Source: an uncultured Bacteroidota bacterium
GTDB lineage: Bacteria; Bacteroidota; Bacteroidia; Flavobacteriales; Flavobacteriaceae
NCBI GenBank assembly: GCA_902598305.1
Contig: CACKBL010000012.1
Coordinates: 1 to 52,710, forward strand
Length of the DNA: 52,710 nucleotides
Direction of reading: 5' to 3'
Shown one piece after another: positions 27,414 through 35,975 of the stretch. Position 1 is the first letter of the stretch. Each line of letters starts with the position of its first letter. Made by a program: the position numbers and the translations under genes. Under the pieces are notes generated by a model. It was not told the origin of the DNA, ran no database searches, and saw nothing but the letters and a program-made list of their open reading frames with translations.

Positions 27414-28508
27414 ATGACAATCAAAAGAAGAAAATTTTTAAAATCGTTATCTCTAAGTACAATATACCCCTTGGTAAATATTGAGCTGTCAATATTTTCA
27501 AACCCAAATTCCTCTAGAGTAAAAGAATTTTACCAAAAGGCAATAGTTGTCGACGGGTTAATAATCCCAAGGGGCTGGAATGAAGATTCGTTTAAAGCGT
27601 TGGATGAATCAGGGTATACCGGTTTCAGTGCATCACTGCCTTCAAAGAATTTTAAAATTGCGATGTCATCTTTATTGAAATGGGAGAATAAAATTAAATC
27701 TAATTCAAATAAATTAATATTGGCTAAATCTTCAAAAGATTTTTATAGAGCCAAAGAAGAAGGCAAAACGGGAGTTCTTTTAGGTTTTCAAAATGCCACC
27801 ATGATTGAAAACTCAATTGAAAATATAGAATCTCTTTACAAAGCTGGGACTAGGTGGATTCAATTAACCTACAATCAGCGAAATTTATTAGGTGATGGCT
27901 GTACAGAAAGGACCAACGCTGGATTATCCGATTTTGGAATTGAGGCTTTGAAAAAGATGAACAATCTTGGTATCATGGTCGATGTTTCTCATTGCGGGAG
28001 AAAAACAACAGACGATGCAATAAAATATAGTGAAAAAGGGGTATCCATTAACCACTCTATGTGTGAAGCGTTATATAAAAATCACCCACGCGCTAAATCA
28101 GATAAGCAACTAAAATCTATGTCCGAAAAAGGTGGAGTGATTGGAATAATTTGTTTAGGATATATGATTGGACCAAAGCTAGGAGTTGAAACAACATTTC
28201 AAACATATTTGGATCATATCGAACACGCAACCAATGTCGCAGGCATCGACCATGTAGGCGTTGCTGCAGATTTTGCCATTCAGGGAATCAAAGCAAGTGG
28301 AGCAACTAAAGAGAATTGGTACCTGCCTAGATTAAAGAATTTTAAACCCTCTTACAAGGTACAATGGCCACCTTGGATTCCAGAAATAGATTCTCCAAGG
28401 CGATATTTGAATGTAGCTGAAGGATTAAAGAAAAGAGGTTATACATTTAATGAAATTGAAAAAATACTAGGATTAAATTGGTTAAGGTATTATAAAGAGG
28501 TTTTCTAA
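27414..28508 (+). CDS. M19 membrane-dipeptidase-like protein with a depleted metal site, Tat signal
   Basis: 364 aa. A genuine Tat-like start (TIKRRKFLKSL) precedes an amidohydrolase-like barrel of the renal dipeptidase (M19) family: VDVSHCGRKTTDDA, INHSMCEAL, GGVIGIICLG, DHVGVAADF. In canonical members the first metal site is formed by D-x-H-x-D; here that stretch reads VVDGLIIP, so His and Asp are lost. The bridging Glu seems replaced by Gln (GFQNATM). The later two histidines and the catalytic Asp remain. It may bind one metal or have a changed reaction. Followed 12 nt later by a small gene. Confidence 0.85.
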   Translation: MTIKRRKFLKSLSLSTIYPLVNIELSIFSNPNSSRVKEFYQKAIVVDGLIIPRGWNEDSFKALDESGYTGFSASLPSKNFKIAMSSLLKWENKIKSNSNKLILAKSSKDFYRAKEEGKTGVLLGFQNATMIENSIENIESLYKAGTRWIQLTYNQRNLLGDGCTERTNAGLSDFGIEALKKMNNLGIMVDVSHCGRKTTDDAIKYSEKGVSINHSMCEALYKNHPRAKSDKQLKSMSEKGGVIGIICLGYMIGPKLGVETTFQTYLDHIEHATNVAGIDHVGVAADFAIQGIKASGATKENWYLPRLKNFKPSYKVQWPPWIPEIDSPRRYLNVAEGLKKRGYTFNEIEKILGLNWLRYYKEVF

Positions 28509-28519
28509 AAAGGAATAAA

Positions 28520-28660
28520 ATGGAAAAAAAATATACATTTGATGAAGTTATTTTGATGTTTGAAAAAAAAATATCAAATAAGAATTATATAGATTCTGTT
28601 CATAAAATAAAAATGATGACAACAATTGAAATGTTAAATAAGCTTAAGCTTGAATTATAA
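28520..28660 (+). CDS. Small hypothetical protein (46 aa)
   Basis: ATG at 28520 (MEKKYTFDEVILMFEKKISN) to TAA at 28658-28660. Lys-rich, helical, no signal peptide. It fits exactly between the M19 gene (11 nt before) and the Dabb gene (12 nt after) with the same strand, which supports a real gene in a short operon. No family recognised. Confidence 0.55.
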   Translation: MEKKYTFDEVILMFEKKISNKNYIDSVHKIKMMTTIEMLNKLKLEL

Positions 28661-28672
28661 ACCCTTTTTAAA

Positions 28673-29041
28673 ATGAAAAGAATTTTTTTATTACTATTTG
28701 TTATTCCTGTTTTTTTATTTTCTCAAGAAATGAAAAAAAACAAAAAAGTGTTGATTCATGTAGTTTTATTAAAATTTAAAGATAAAGCGGATACTGGTTT
28801 ATTTGAAAAGGAATCCTATCAATACTTGTCAACTATAGAGGGTGTAAACAATTTTTTGTTCTCAAATAATATATCTCCGGAGGGTAAAAGTAAAGGATTT
28901 ACTCATGCTTTGGTTATGCAGTTTAATTCTGAATTTGATAGAGATTCTGTTTATTTACCACATCCGAAACATCTTACTTTTGCTAAAAGATACTGGGGAG
29001 ATAATGTAGAAGACTTTGTGGTTTACGACTATTGGCAATAA
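28673..29041 (+). CDS. Exported Dabb (stress-responsive A/B barrel) domain protein
   Basis: 122 aa. Signal peptide 1-18 (FLLLFVIPVFLFSQ). The mature part is one dimeric alpha/beta barrel: HVVLLKFKDKAD, YLSTIEGVNNFLFSNN, GFTHALVMQFNSEFDRD, YLPHPKHLTFAKRY. Family members form dimers with a small-molecule pocket. Export is uncommon and matches the other exported ferredoxin-like proteins nearby. Third gene of the 27414-29041 run. Confidence 0.85.
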   Translation: MKRIFLLLFVIPVFLFSQEMKKNKKVLIHVVLLKFKDKADTGLFEKESYQYLSTIEGVNNFLFSNNISPEGKSKGFTHALVMQFNSEFDRDSVYLPHPKHLTFAKRYWGDNVEDFVVYDYWQ

Positions 29042-29117
29042 ACTCATCTAATCAATTTGGACTTTATTTAATACGCTTCAATAATTTTAAATTATATATA
29101 TTTGCGTTTTGATTCAA

Positions 29118-29516
29118 ATGAGAATAGTATTTAAAAATTCAGACAACTTAGGAATTCTTTCAAGCTCTCTTTGTTTTATACACTGTTTTATAACTCCCTT
29201 TGTGTATATGTCTTTTGCAAGTCTATTTAGCCAAAATGATTTTTTATCTTTTTCTTGGAAAGGTATTAACATAATTTTTATTGTTTTTTCGCTAATAGCT
29301 GTAAATCGGTCAACAAAAAAAACCACAAGTAAAATCATAAAACCTATTTTTTGGTTCTCTTGGGGTTTCCTATTTTTTGTTCTCTTTAATGAGGAAGTAA
29401 AGTTTATTGAGTTACCTGAATTAGTATCATACTTATCCGCTTTGAACCTTGCTGGAGTTCATGTTTACAATTTAAAATTTTGTGGTTGTAAAGACGAAAA
29501 TTGCTGTACTAAGTAA
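29118..29516 (+). CDS. MerC-like membrane protein
   Basis: 132 aa from the ATG at 29118; a TTG three codons upstream is less likely. Four hydrophobic segments. The motif SLCFIHCFITP in segment 1 matches the paired cysteines of MerC-type mercury/metal transport proteins. The C-terminal CGCKDENCC adds a cysteine cluster. A good -7 box (TATATTTG, 29097-29104) lies 13 nt before the start, giving an almost leaderless transcript. Role in metal handling is inferred from family. Confidence 0.8.
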   Translation: MRIVFKNSDNLGILSSSLCFIHCFITPFVYMSFASLFSQNDFLSFSWKGINIIFIVFSLIAVNRSTKKTTSKIIKPIFWFSWGFLFFVLFNEEVKFIELPELVSYLSALNLAGVHVYNLKFCGCKDENCCTK

Positions 29517-29528
29517 GCATATTAGAAT

Positions 29529-30419
29529 TCATATCAATTTTTGAATATTTTTTTTAAAAAAATCAATGCTTTTTTTAGCACTATCCATAGAGTTAATTTT
29601 ATAATTTCCACCCTGCTCTAAATAGTAATATTCCAATCCAGAAATATTAGGGTCTGGCAAAACTTTGGCATAGTCTATGGATCCGTAGCCTAGTTCGGTA
29701 TAGTCTTTTGTAATTTTGTCCATGTCCTTTATGTGCCATAGTTTAAACCTACCCTGTGCTAGATTAATTAAAGCTTTAGGCATAATTTTATTTGCTCTCA
29801 TAACCCAATAAAAGTCAACTTGCAACTTTACCCAATCAGGATTTGTTTCTTCAATAATCCATTCTAAACCCATTTTTCTATCGTAGAGGTTAAAATCATA
29901 ACCAAAATTGTGATATGCAAAATTCAAACCTGATTTTTCGATTTTTTCTCCCATTTGATTTAGTTTTTTAACTAATAACTTATATCCCTCATAGGAATGG
30001 TATTTGCTATTTAACATAGGGTAAACGATGTATTTATCACCCAGAGTTAAAGATGCATTTATGCAACTGTCTAAATATTTAAATAATTTATAATCGGATG
30101 ACTCCATTAAACCATTAATACCGTAGTGCCCGCTTGAAGTCGTTAACCCTAAATCATTTAAAATTGTCTTAAACTCAATTGGAGAAAACCCATAGTATTT
30201 TTTTCTTTCGGTGTCGTATCCATAGGTTTCAAAATCTTGGTATCCCATTTTTTTGAGAGACTTAAGAGTATTAACAGGGTTTTTTTCCATAGCATCCCTA
30301 ACTGAAAAAAGCTGAAGACCTATCTTATACTTATGAAAATTTGGTAAGGATTTACCACTAGATATAAAAGGTAGAGTAGAGATTAAACTTGCTTTTTTTA
30401 TAAATGTTAATCTATTCAT
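29529..30419 (-). CDS. Sugar phosphate isomerase/epimerase-like TIM barrel, exported
   Basis: 296 aa. Signal region MNRLTFIKKASLISTLPF has nearly the same start as the oxidoreductase at 22367, including Arg-Leu in place of the Tat Arg-Arg. The AP-endonuclease-2 / xylose-isomerase-like barrel shows LQLFSVRDAMEKNP, GYQDFETYGYD, NFAYHNFGYDF, VKLQVDFYWVM and LWHIKDMD, with metal-ligand-like His, Asp and Glu residues. Exported members occur with DUF1080 and Gfo/Idh/MocA proteins. It converges with the MerC gene, 12 bp between stops. Confidence 0.87.
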   Translation of the reverse strand: MNRLTFIKKASLISTLPFISSGKSLPNFHKYKIGLQLFSVRDAMEKNPVNTLKSLKKMGYQDFETYGYDTERKKYYGFSPIEFKTILNDLGLTTSSGHYGINGLMESSDYKLFKYLDSCINASLTLGDKYIVYPMLNSKYHSYEGYKLLVKKLNQMGEKIEKSGLNFAYHNFGYDFNLYDRKMGLEWIIEETNPDWVKLQVDFYWVMRANKIMPKALINLAQGRFKLWHIKDMDKITKDYTELGYGSIDYAKVLPDPNISGLEYYYLEQGGNYKINSMDSAKKSIDFFKKNIQKLI

Positions 30420-30473
30420 TACTTAAAAAAAACCCATTTCATTTTGAAAAATACGTGATAAATGTTTTAACCT

Positions 30474-31001
30474 TCAAAAACTCATTGGAAGTTTCACTCT
30501 TAGATTTTCCCATCCTAAGTGAAGAAAAGCACTCGAACCCTTTCCTTTGATTGTAATTGAAAATGCCTCTAAGGTTTCATCTGAGTATTCAACCGGCACC
30601 TTTACCCTCAGTAAATCTTGACTTGAGTCATATGCATACGCTCCCCATGTATTTAGCTTCTTGTTAATAATTATTGTCCATGTAGTCTCATCAGGAATTG
30701 TATAAAGTGTATATCTTCCACTGGGAACTGTTTTTGAATCGATTTTAATATCTCTAAAAAACGTTATCTCTGTACTTTCATTAGCTCCTGTTCTCCACAA
30801 TTTACCATTAGGAATTAAAGTTTTTAAGTTTCTACTTTTAAGCTGAGGCCGGCTGTATAAGACACGAAGAACCTTATCTTGAACCTGCGAACTAGCTGGG
30901 AAATTAACCATATCTAAAGGACTCTTGTCAAGACCTCTAAAACTTTGCGCTTGCATAAATAGACTAAAAGTAAAAGAACATAGTATGATGATTTTTTTCA
31001 T
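30474..31001 (-). CDS. Exported DUF2911 protein
   Basis: 175 aa. Signal peptide 1-19 (CSFTFSLFMQAQ). Then the DUF2911 pattern: VLYSRPQLKSRNLKTLIPNG, KLWRTGANESTEITFFRDI, VPSGRYTLYTIPDETTWTII, AFLHLGWENLRVKLPM. The family is frequent in Bacteroidota and of unknown function. Upstream of, and same strand as, the TIM-barrel gene (54 nt gap); 104 bp divergent from 31106. Confidence 0.88.
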   Translation of the reverse strand: MKKIIILCSFTFSLFMQAQSFRGLDKSPLDMVNFPASSQVQDKVLRVLYSRPQLKSRNLKTLIPNGKLWRTGANESTEITFFRDIKIDSKTVPSGRYTLYTIPDETTWTIIINKKLNTWGAYAYDSSQDLLRVKVPVEYSDETLEAFSITIKGKGSSAFLHLGWENLRVKLPMSF

Positions 31002-31071
31002 TTTCTAAATAAATTATTTTGTGTTTAAATTATGAATAAAATTTGTTAGATGAAAGGAATTAATGTTTTGT

Positions 31072-31095
31072 TATATTTACACTGTTAACCATAAA
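31072..31095 (+). promoter_or_regulatory. Promoter -7 box plus TTAACCATAAA leader
   Basis: TATATTTA (31072-31079), five bases, TTAACCATAAA (31085-31095), ten bases, ATG at 31106. Same arrangement as at 23368, 32622, 39000 and 40125. Confidence 0.6.
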
Positions 31096-31105
31096 TTAAA
31101 TTAAA

Positions 31106-31834
31106 ATGAAAAAAATACTTACACTCGCTACTTTTTTATTCTCTTTCATATCAACAGCTCAATTTTTACAGAGCCGATTATTAAAAGTGGAACAAAAAAA
31201 TATGGAAAAATTTATGTCTGCTGTAGCAAACAAAACAAAACTTTATAACAGTAAAGAAGGACAACCCAGATATATCACATTTCAGATTCTTACTGGCCCT
31301 GAAGCTCAGAATTTTGTCAGAATGCAATATGCTCCAAAAGTTGAAGATTTTGATAAAATAGATAAAGTTGGTAATGCATACTGGCAAAAAACGACCGGTG
31401 CTTTACACCAATCTGTCGGGAATAGAATATGGTATCGAAATGCAGATGCTAGTTACATGCCTGAAGATATGTCCAGGGTTAATCATAGAAGAATTTTGTA
31501 TTATAAAATTAAACCTGGAATGGGGACAGATTTTTGGAGGTATAGAACTAGACTTGTTAAGGCGCTTGAGGCTGCTGAATGGCCACAAAGAGTTTCAACT
31601 TTGAATTGCGCATCTGGATGTGATGGCAATTGGGTTCAGGTAAGATATCACCACAAGAATTTTACAGGTGAGGCGTCAGATAATTCAAATTTTTCTAAAG
31701 TGGTTGAAAAATATAATGAAATGTATGGTGAAGACTCATACGAAGATGATTCACAAAAATTGCAAATGTCAGTAATTGAAAATATGACGAGGCATCACCA
31801 AAGATTACCAGAACTTAGTTCACCTTGGAATTGA
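31106..31834 (+). CDS. Exported tandem ferredoxin-like (ABM-type) protein
   Basis: 242 aa. Signal peptide to STAQ (residue 18). Two similar halves: LLKVEQKNMEKFMSAVANKT...FVRMQYAPKVEDF and ILYYKIKPGMGTDFWRYRTR...WVQVRYHHKNF. Each is a short strand-helix-strand-strand unit like antibiotic-monooxygenase/dimeric alpha-beta barrel domains. By shape and length it belongs with the genes at 31907, 38235 and 40160. Enzymatic function not known. Ends at a shared terminator. Confidence 0.75.
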   Translation: MKKILTLATFLFSFISTAQFLQSRLLKVEQKNMEKFMSAVANKTKLYNSKEGQPRYITFQILTGPEAQNFVRMQYAPKVEDFDKIDKVGNAYWQKTTGALHQSVGNRIWYRNADASYMPEDMSRVNHRRILYYKIKPGMGTDFWRYRTRLVKALEAAEWPQRVSTLNCASGCDGNWVQVRYHHKNFTGEASDNSNFSKVVEKYNEMYGEDSYEDDSQKLQMSVIENMTRHHQRLPELSSPWN

Positions 31835-31858
31835 AAATATGACTTATAGCTTTTAAAA

Positions 31859-31890
31859 AAAAACCCTTCAATTTGAAGGGTTTTTTATAT
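31859..31890. terminator. Bidirectional hairpin terminator
   Basis: AAACCCTTCA, short loop, TGAAGGGTTT with A/T runs on both sides, between the stops of two converging paralogous genes (31834, 31907). Confidence 0.85.
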
Positions 31891-31906
31891 CATTACTAAT
31901 ATTAAA

Positions 31907-32611
31907 TTAGTATGTTGCTAAGAGAATTCTTAAAAAAGATCTTCTCAATTCTACTCCACCATTATTTTTTCTACTTTCCATCCAAGCTTTCCTATGTTCT
32001 TCAGGACTGTATTTGGATGGTAATTTTGCATGACCTCCAAAAGCACCTTTAAAATCTTTAAAGCTTTGAACAATCCAAGTATTTCCGTATGTTCTATCGA
32101 TACCCGCTGAAAATCCGCCAGTTAATATTAATCTGTCAGCCTTATTGTATTTAGAGTTATACTTTTTAAAAGCCTGTAAGTATTTCGCTGGATCATTAGC
32201 TTCTAAGGAATAAACTCTTTGAATTGGAAAATCTTTAGTAGCACCATTCCCATAGGATATGTCTATGTCTCCCATAAAAGAGCTATGTAAAGTTATGTGT
32301 CTATTCATTTTTAATATAAACAAACTCCAAGCATCAGAAGGAGCTGTAGAGTATTGTGTGGCTAGACCATCTAGAGGTCCAACAAATAGAATCTGATGGC
32401 TAAAGTTCCAACCTGAGTCTTTAAAGTGATTCTCAAATAAAGAAACAGTTACCCCTTCAGCAAGTTTATTGTTAGAAAAGTATTCATTAAAATATTTTAG
32501 AACTAGCTCTTCACTTCCTTCTTCCACGTGAAAATTGTAAGCAGTCCAGTATCCAACTTGAGAGTATGAATTAATTGATAATAATAATATAATAGATAAA
32601 ATCTTTTTCAT
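31907..32611 (-). CDS. Exported tandem ferredoxin-like (ABM-type) protein, paralog
   Basis: 234 aa. Signal peptide to NSYSQ. First half: YWTAYNFHVEEGSEELVLKY, LAEGVTVSLFENHF, SHQILFVGPLDGLA. Second half: RVYSLEANDPAKYLQAFKKY, GFSAGIDRTYGNTWIV. The first half aligns by eye with the first half of the protein at 40160 (YWFDVIIDVDGG..., VSVSFSSIAM..., THILSMF). Directly downstream (39 nt) of a SnoaL-like lipoprotein gene, an arrangement repeated at 39593/40160. Function unknown. Confidence 0.78.
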   Translation of the reverse strand: MKKILSIILLLSINSYSQVGYWTAYNFHVEEGSEELVLKYFNEYFSNNKLAEGVTVSLFENHFKDSGWNFSHQILFVGPLDGLATQYSTAPSDAWSLFILKMNRHITLHSSFMGDIDISYGNGATKDFPIQRVYSLEANDPAKYLQAFKKYNSKYNKADRLILTGGFSAGIDRTYGNTWIVQSFKDFKGAFGGHAKLPSKYSPEEHRKAWMESRKNNGGVELRRSFLRILLATY

Positions 32612-32621
32612 AATAATTTTG

Positions 32622-32646
32622 TTTATGGTTAATAATTGTTAATATA
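32622..32646 (-). promoter_or_regulatory. Promoter-like box plus TTAACCATAAA leader
   Basis: Minus strand: TATATTAA (32646-32639), six bases, TTAACCATAAA (32632-32622), ten bases, ATG at 32611. It lies in the short gap after 32651-33166, so the downstream gene could have its own start site. Confidence 0.5.
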
Positions 32647-32650
32647 AAAA

Positions 32651-33166
32651 TTAATCCGTTGGGATGAGCCCTAATTGAGCTAAAAAGGAGTAATTATCAA
32701 AAAAATCTTGTTCTTGAAGAATTTTCCCGTCTTTCATTAAAACAAGTGTGGTTCCAATCAAGTTAACTTTTTTACCAGTTGCTGGGATTCCAAAAAACTC
32801 TCCATCGTGAGTTCCTTTAAAACTCCAGTGCTTGACTACTTTATCCCCCTGACCAAAAGCATCAACGATATTAAATTCAGCATCAGAAAACCCTGTGATA
32901 TAATTACTGTAATAAGCTTTGAAGGCTTCAATTCCAACAACATCTCCATCTGCAGTAATCGTTTTTATATTTTCATCAAAATTTTCTAAATTAATAACAT
33001 CAAGATTTCTTCCGTTTATTGCTGTATCCCAAATCTTTGAATACATTTCAACATTATTTTTAACTTTCAAACTTGCATCAAGTGAATCTGTGCATTCTTG
33101 ACTTGGCTTGGTATCACAATTAATAATTATGATTCCCAACAAAAAAACTAAAATTTTATATTTCAT
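32651..33166 (-). CDS. SnoaL/NTF2-like (ester-cyclase type) lipoprotein
   Basis: 171 aa. Lipobox IINC (Cys17). One NTF2-like cone: NNVEMYSKIWDTAINGRNLD, DVVGIEAFKAYYSNYITGF, KVVKHWSFKGTHDGEFFGI, GKKVNLIGTTLVLMKDGKI, QEQDFFDNYSFLAQLG. The TGKKVNLIGTTL/D-x-x-x-FLAQLG features match SnoaL-like polyketide-cyclase relatives. Upstream of the tandem ferredoxin-like gene and probably co-transcribed; its leader has a variant, TAATCATAAA, of the shared motif. Confidence 0.82.
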   Translation of the reverse strand: MKYKILVFLLGIIIINCDTKPSQECTDSLDASLKVKNNVEMYSKIWDTAINGRNLDVINLENFDENIKTITADGDVVGIEAFKAYYSNYITGFSDAEFNIVDAFGQGDKVVKHWSFKGTHDGEFFGIPATGKKVNLIGTTLVLMKDGKILQEQDFFDNYSFLAQLGLIPTD

Positions 33167-33223
33167 TTTGATTTATTTATGATTAGGATGCAATATACAA
33201 ATATTACTAACTAAATTTTGAAC

Positions 33224-34462
33224 TTATTTTTTGGGATTACTTGGATAAGAATATTCAAAACATTCTAACTCAAAAAATGGAATAGAAGCTAGGAGATGGT
33301 CGAATATGTCCGACATTATTTGTTCATAGTTTTCCCACTTTTTGTCAGCTGCAAAGGCATAAATTTCAATTGGAACTCCCTGGGCGGTAGGAGCTAGTTG
33401 TCTTACCATTAAAGTCAAATCCTTATTTACTTCAGGATGACTATCTAGATATGCAAGAGCATATCTTCTAAATAAACCAATATTTGTAATGTTTCTACCA
33501 TTAAGGAGTAAATTTTTGTTAATGTTTCTAGTTTTATTTTCCTCCTCTATTTCATTTTTTCTTTCATTGATATAATCTGAAATTCTCTCAATTTTTTTTA
33601 ATTCAGAAAGTTTACTGTCTTCTAAAAACTTAATACTGGAAACTTTAATTAGAATGGACCTCTTAATTCTTCTTCCTCCGGATTCACTCATACCTCTCCA
33701 GTTGACAAATGAATCCGAAACTAATCTATATGTTGGGATAGTTGTAATTGTCTTATCGAAATTTTGAACTTTTACAGTTGACAGATTTATCTCAATTACA
33801 TCTCCATCAGCATTATAACTTTTCATCGTTATCCAATCACCTATTCGTACCATGTCATTAATAGTAACCTGGATACTTGCTACAAAACCCAAAATAGTAT
33901 CTCTAAAAATTAATAAGATTATTGCAGAAAGAGCACCTAGTGTCGCTAAAAAGGCACCAATATCTTTTCCTGATATTATCGAAAAAATAATCATTATACC
34001 AACAAACCAAACAAAAATCATTACTACTTGGATGTAGCTATCAATTGGTTTATCTCGAAAATTAGGTATTGTTTTAAGAAAATCTTTTAGGGTGTTAAGT
34101 ACCCTTCTAATTATGGATATAACCAATAAGGTAAGTAGTAGATCCATTAATAAAATGATAGGCCCGCTTATAACTTTTATATCACTTAAAATAATGGGGA
34201 ATAAACGAATCGACAAAAGAATTGGCGGGAAGTAAGCCAAAGTAGACGGAATTTTATTTTTTATTAAAAGGTCATCAAATTTAGTTTTGGTTAATTTAGA
34301 TACCTTAACAAATAAAACGGTTAAAATTTTTCTTCCAACTATCCAGATTATGATTAGAAAAAATAGTAAAATGATAGAATAAATTATTGCTTCTAAGGCA
34401 ATGGATGCACTTTCATTTATTCCTAATTTTTTGAAAATAAAAGTTGAAAGATCAAATTTCAT
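33224..34462 (-). CDS. MscS-family mechanosensitive channel
   Basis: 412 aa. About five membrane segments (e.g. IIYSIILLFFLIIIWIVG, VMIFVWFVGIMIIFSIIS). The last, GAFLATLGALSAIILLIF, is a Gly/Ala-rich pore helix as in MscS. It is followed by the beta domain (MVRIGDWITMKSYNADGDVIEINLSTVKVQ, TTIPTYRLV, NWRGMSES). The C-terminal part (HPEVNKDLTLMVRQLAPTAQGVPIEIYAF) matches the larger YbdG/MscM-like subgroup in content and length. Inner membrane; relieves hypo-osmotic stress. Transcribed alone. Confidence 0.93.
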   Translation of the reverse strand: MKFDLSTFIFKKLGINESASIALEAIIYSIILLFFLIIIWIVGRKILTVLFVKVSKLTKTKFDDLLIKNKIPSTLAYFPPILLSIRLFPIILSDIKVISGPIILLMDLLLTLLVISIIRRVLNTLKDFLKTIPNFRDKPIDSYIQVVMIFVWFVGIMIIFSIISGKDIGAFLATLGALSAIILLIFRDTILGFVASIQVTINDMVRIGDWITMKSYNADGDVIEINLSTVKVQNFDKTITTIPTYRLVSDSFVNWRGMSESGGRRIKRSILIKVSSIKFLEDSKLSELKKIERISDYINERKNEIEEENKTRNINKNLLLNGRNITNIGLFRRYALAYLDSHPEVNKDLTLMVRQLAPTAQGVPIEIYAFAADKKWENYEQIMSDIFDHLLASIPFFELECFEYSYPSNPKK

Positions 34463-34526
34463 AAGTTAATATTTTACTTAATCAAAAATACTGTATTAAT
34501 TTCAAATATACTTTCTTCATTATGAT

Positions 34527-35222
34527 ATGAAAAATTCGCAAGGGATCTCAATTATAATACCTTCTCTTAATGAAAAGGATAATCTGTTTAAATTAATAGA
34601 TTACATAAAAATTTTTAATCTTCCCAAATATGAAATAATTGTGGTTGAGGGAGGAACCGATTTTCCTATAAATAATTTTTTAAAAAATCAGAAGAAAATT
34701 AAAATAGTCAATTATGATAAAGGTCGAGCAAAACAGTTGAATCAAGGAGCAAAAGTCGCGAAGTATAATTGGCTATATTTTTTACATTCTGATTGCATAC
34801 CCCCAAAAAATTTCAAAGAAATTATTTATCAATCAATGACTAATAAAAATCAAGCAAGTTGTTTTAAGCTCAAATTCAAACCCTCAAACTTTTTTCTATC
34901 ATTGTCATCTAAGGCAACTAAATACAACAATATTTTTTGCAGGGGGGGGGATCAATCACTACTTATTCACAAAAAATTATTCATTTTGTGTGGTGGGTAT
35001 GATGAAGAATACAAGGTTTGTGAAGATATAAATCTTATAAAAAAAATTTATATAAAAGGAGAATTTAAAGTCATGGATGGAGAAATTATAACAGATTCTA
35101 GAAGGTTTATAAGGAATGGTACCCTTAAACTTTTAATTCACTTTGGGATAATTCATTTACTACATTATTTAAATGTCAATCCCAATATTTTGTACCGATA
35201 TTATACCCTGTTTATTAAATAA
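34527..35222 (+). CDS. Family 2 glycosyltransferase (TIGR04283-like) with a nine-G run
   Basis: 231 aa. GT-A fold with ISIIIPSLNEKDNL, IIVVEGGT, GRAKQLNQGAKVA, WLYFLHSDCIPPKN, RGGDQSLLIHKKLF, GGYDEEYKVCEDINLIKKI. It fits the small GT2 subgroup TIGR04283 (glycosyl transfer, substrate unknown). The GGDQ motif is written by an uninterrupted run of nine G at 34942-34950, rare in such AT-rich DNA. A slip there would truncate the enzyme. Divergent from the MscS gene, 64 bp between starts. Confidence 0.88.
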   Translation: MKNSQGISIIIPSLNEKDNLFKLIDYIKIFNLPKYEIIVVEGGTDFPINNFLKNQKKIKIVNYDKGRAKQLNQGAKVAKYNWLYFLHSDCIPPKNFKEIIYQSMTNKNQASCFKLKFKPSNFFLSLSSKATKYNNIFCRGGDQSLLIHKKLFILCGGYDEEYKVCEDINLIKKIYIKGEFKVMDGEIITDSRRFIRNGTLKLLIHFGIIHLLHYLNVNPNILYRYYTLFIK

Positions 35223-35237
35223 GTGAATCTTTGCTAT

Positions 35238-35918
35238 TTAAATCTTAAATTTATCACTCAGGTCAATTATCTCTTTGTAATGAAAGATTTTGACTCCTTT
35301 ACTTTCTGTAATAGACAGTTGTAACATAGCTTTTGCAACAGTTTCAGCTTTAATTGCTTTATATTTTGATGGCATGAAAAAAGAAATTTTTGGTATTGCT
35401 ATTTGGGCTAATTTTTCCACAAACCTTTTCTCATTTCTTTTTCCTAATAATAAAGATGGTCTAAGTATGGAAACAGATTTCAAATTTAAATCGGTCACGT
35501 ATTTTTCTATGCTTCCTTTAAGATTTAAGTAAAAACTTTTACTTTTTAAATTTGCTCCGGATGATGACACCAAAATTAATTTATCAATTCCAAGTTCTTT
35601 GCAGGAGTCTGCAATATCTTTTGTAATACCAAAGTCAATTCTTCTATACTTATCCTTGTTACCTTTTACTTTAGAAAGTGTTGTTCCAATAGCTACAAAA
35701 ACCACTTTACTGGTATTTAGTGAATGTAAGATTTCAGACTTTTTAAAAAGATCGATTTTATGAATTTTTACATTTTCACCTTTTAGGTCTACGGGTGAGC
35801 GAAGTACTAAATTAATTTTTGAATTTTGAGAATTGTTTAAATACTTAATTAATATACTGCCAATCAAACCGGTAGCTCCAAAAACAGCAACCTCATTTTT
35901 TTTAGAATTCTTATCCAT
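35238..35918 (-). CDS. NAD(P)-binding atypical SDR protein (HTATIP2-like)
   Basis: 226 aa. VAVFGATGLIGSILIKYL carries the GxxGxxG nucleotide motif; INLVLRSP, VVFVAIGTT, LVSSSGANLKSKSFYLNLKG and SVSILRPSLLLGKR follow, as in atypical short-chain dehydrogenases of the NmrA/HTATIP2 type. Cytoplasmic; substrate unknown. Converges with the GT2 gene, 15 bp between stops. Confidence 0.88.
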   Translation of the reverse strand: MDKNSKKNEVAVFGATGLIGSILIKYLNNSQNSKINLVLRSPVDLKGENVKIHKIDLFKKSEILHSLNTSKVVFVAIGTTLSKVKGNKDKYRRIDFGITKDIADSCKELGIDKLILVSSSGANLKSKSFYLNLKGSIEKYVTDLNLKSVSILRPSLLLGKRNEKRFVEKLAQIAIPKISFFMPSKYKAIKAETVAKAMLQLSITESKGVKIFHYKEIIDLSDKFKI

Positions 35919-35944
35919 ATAGTAAATTTACATATCAAAAAGCT

Positions 35945-35968
35945 TATATTTAATGGTTAACTAATAAA
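35945..35968 (+). promoter_or_regulatory. Promoter -7 box with TTAAC leader
   Basis: TATATTTA (35945-35952), four bases, TTAACTAATAAA (35957-35968), seven bases, ATG at 35976. A variant of the layout seen before the exported-protein genes. Confidence 0.45.
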
Positions 35969-35975
35969 AGAAACT

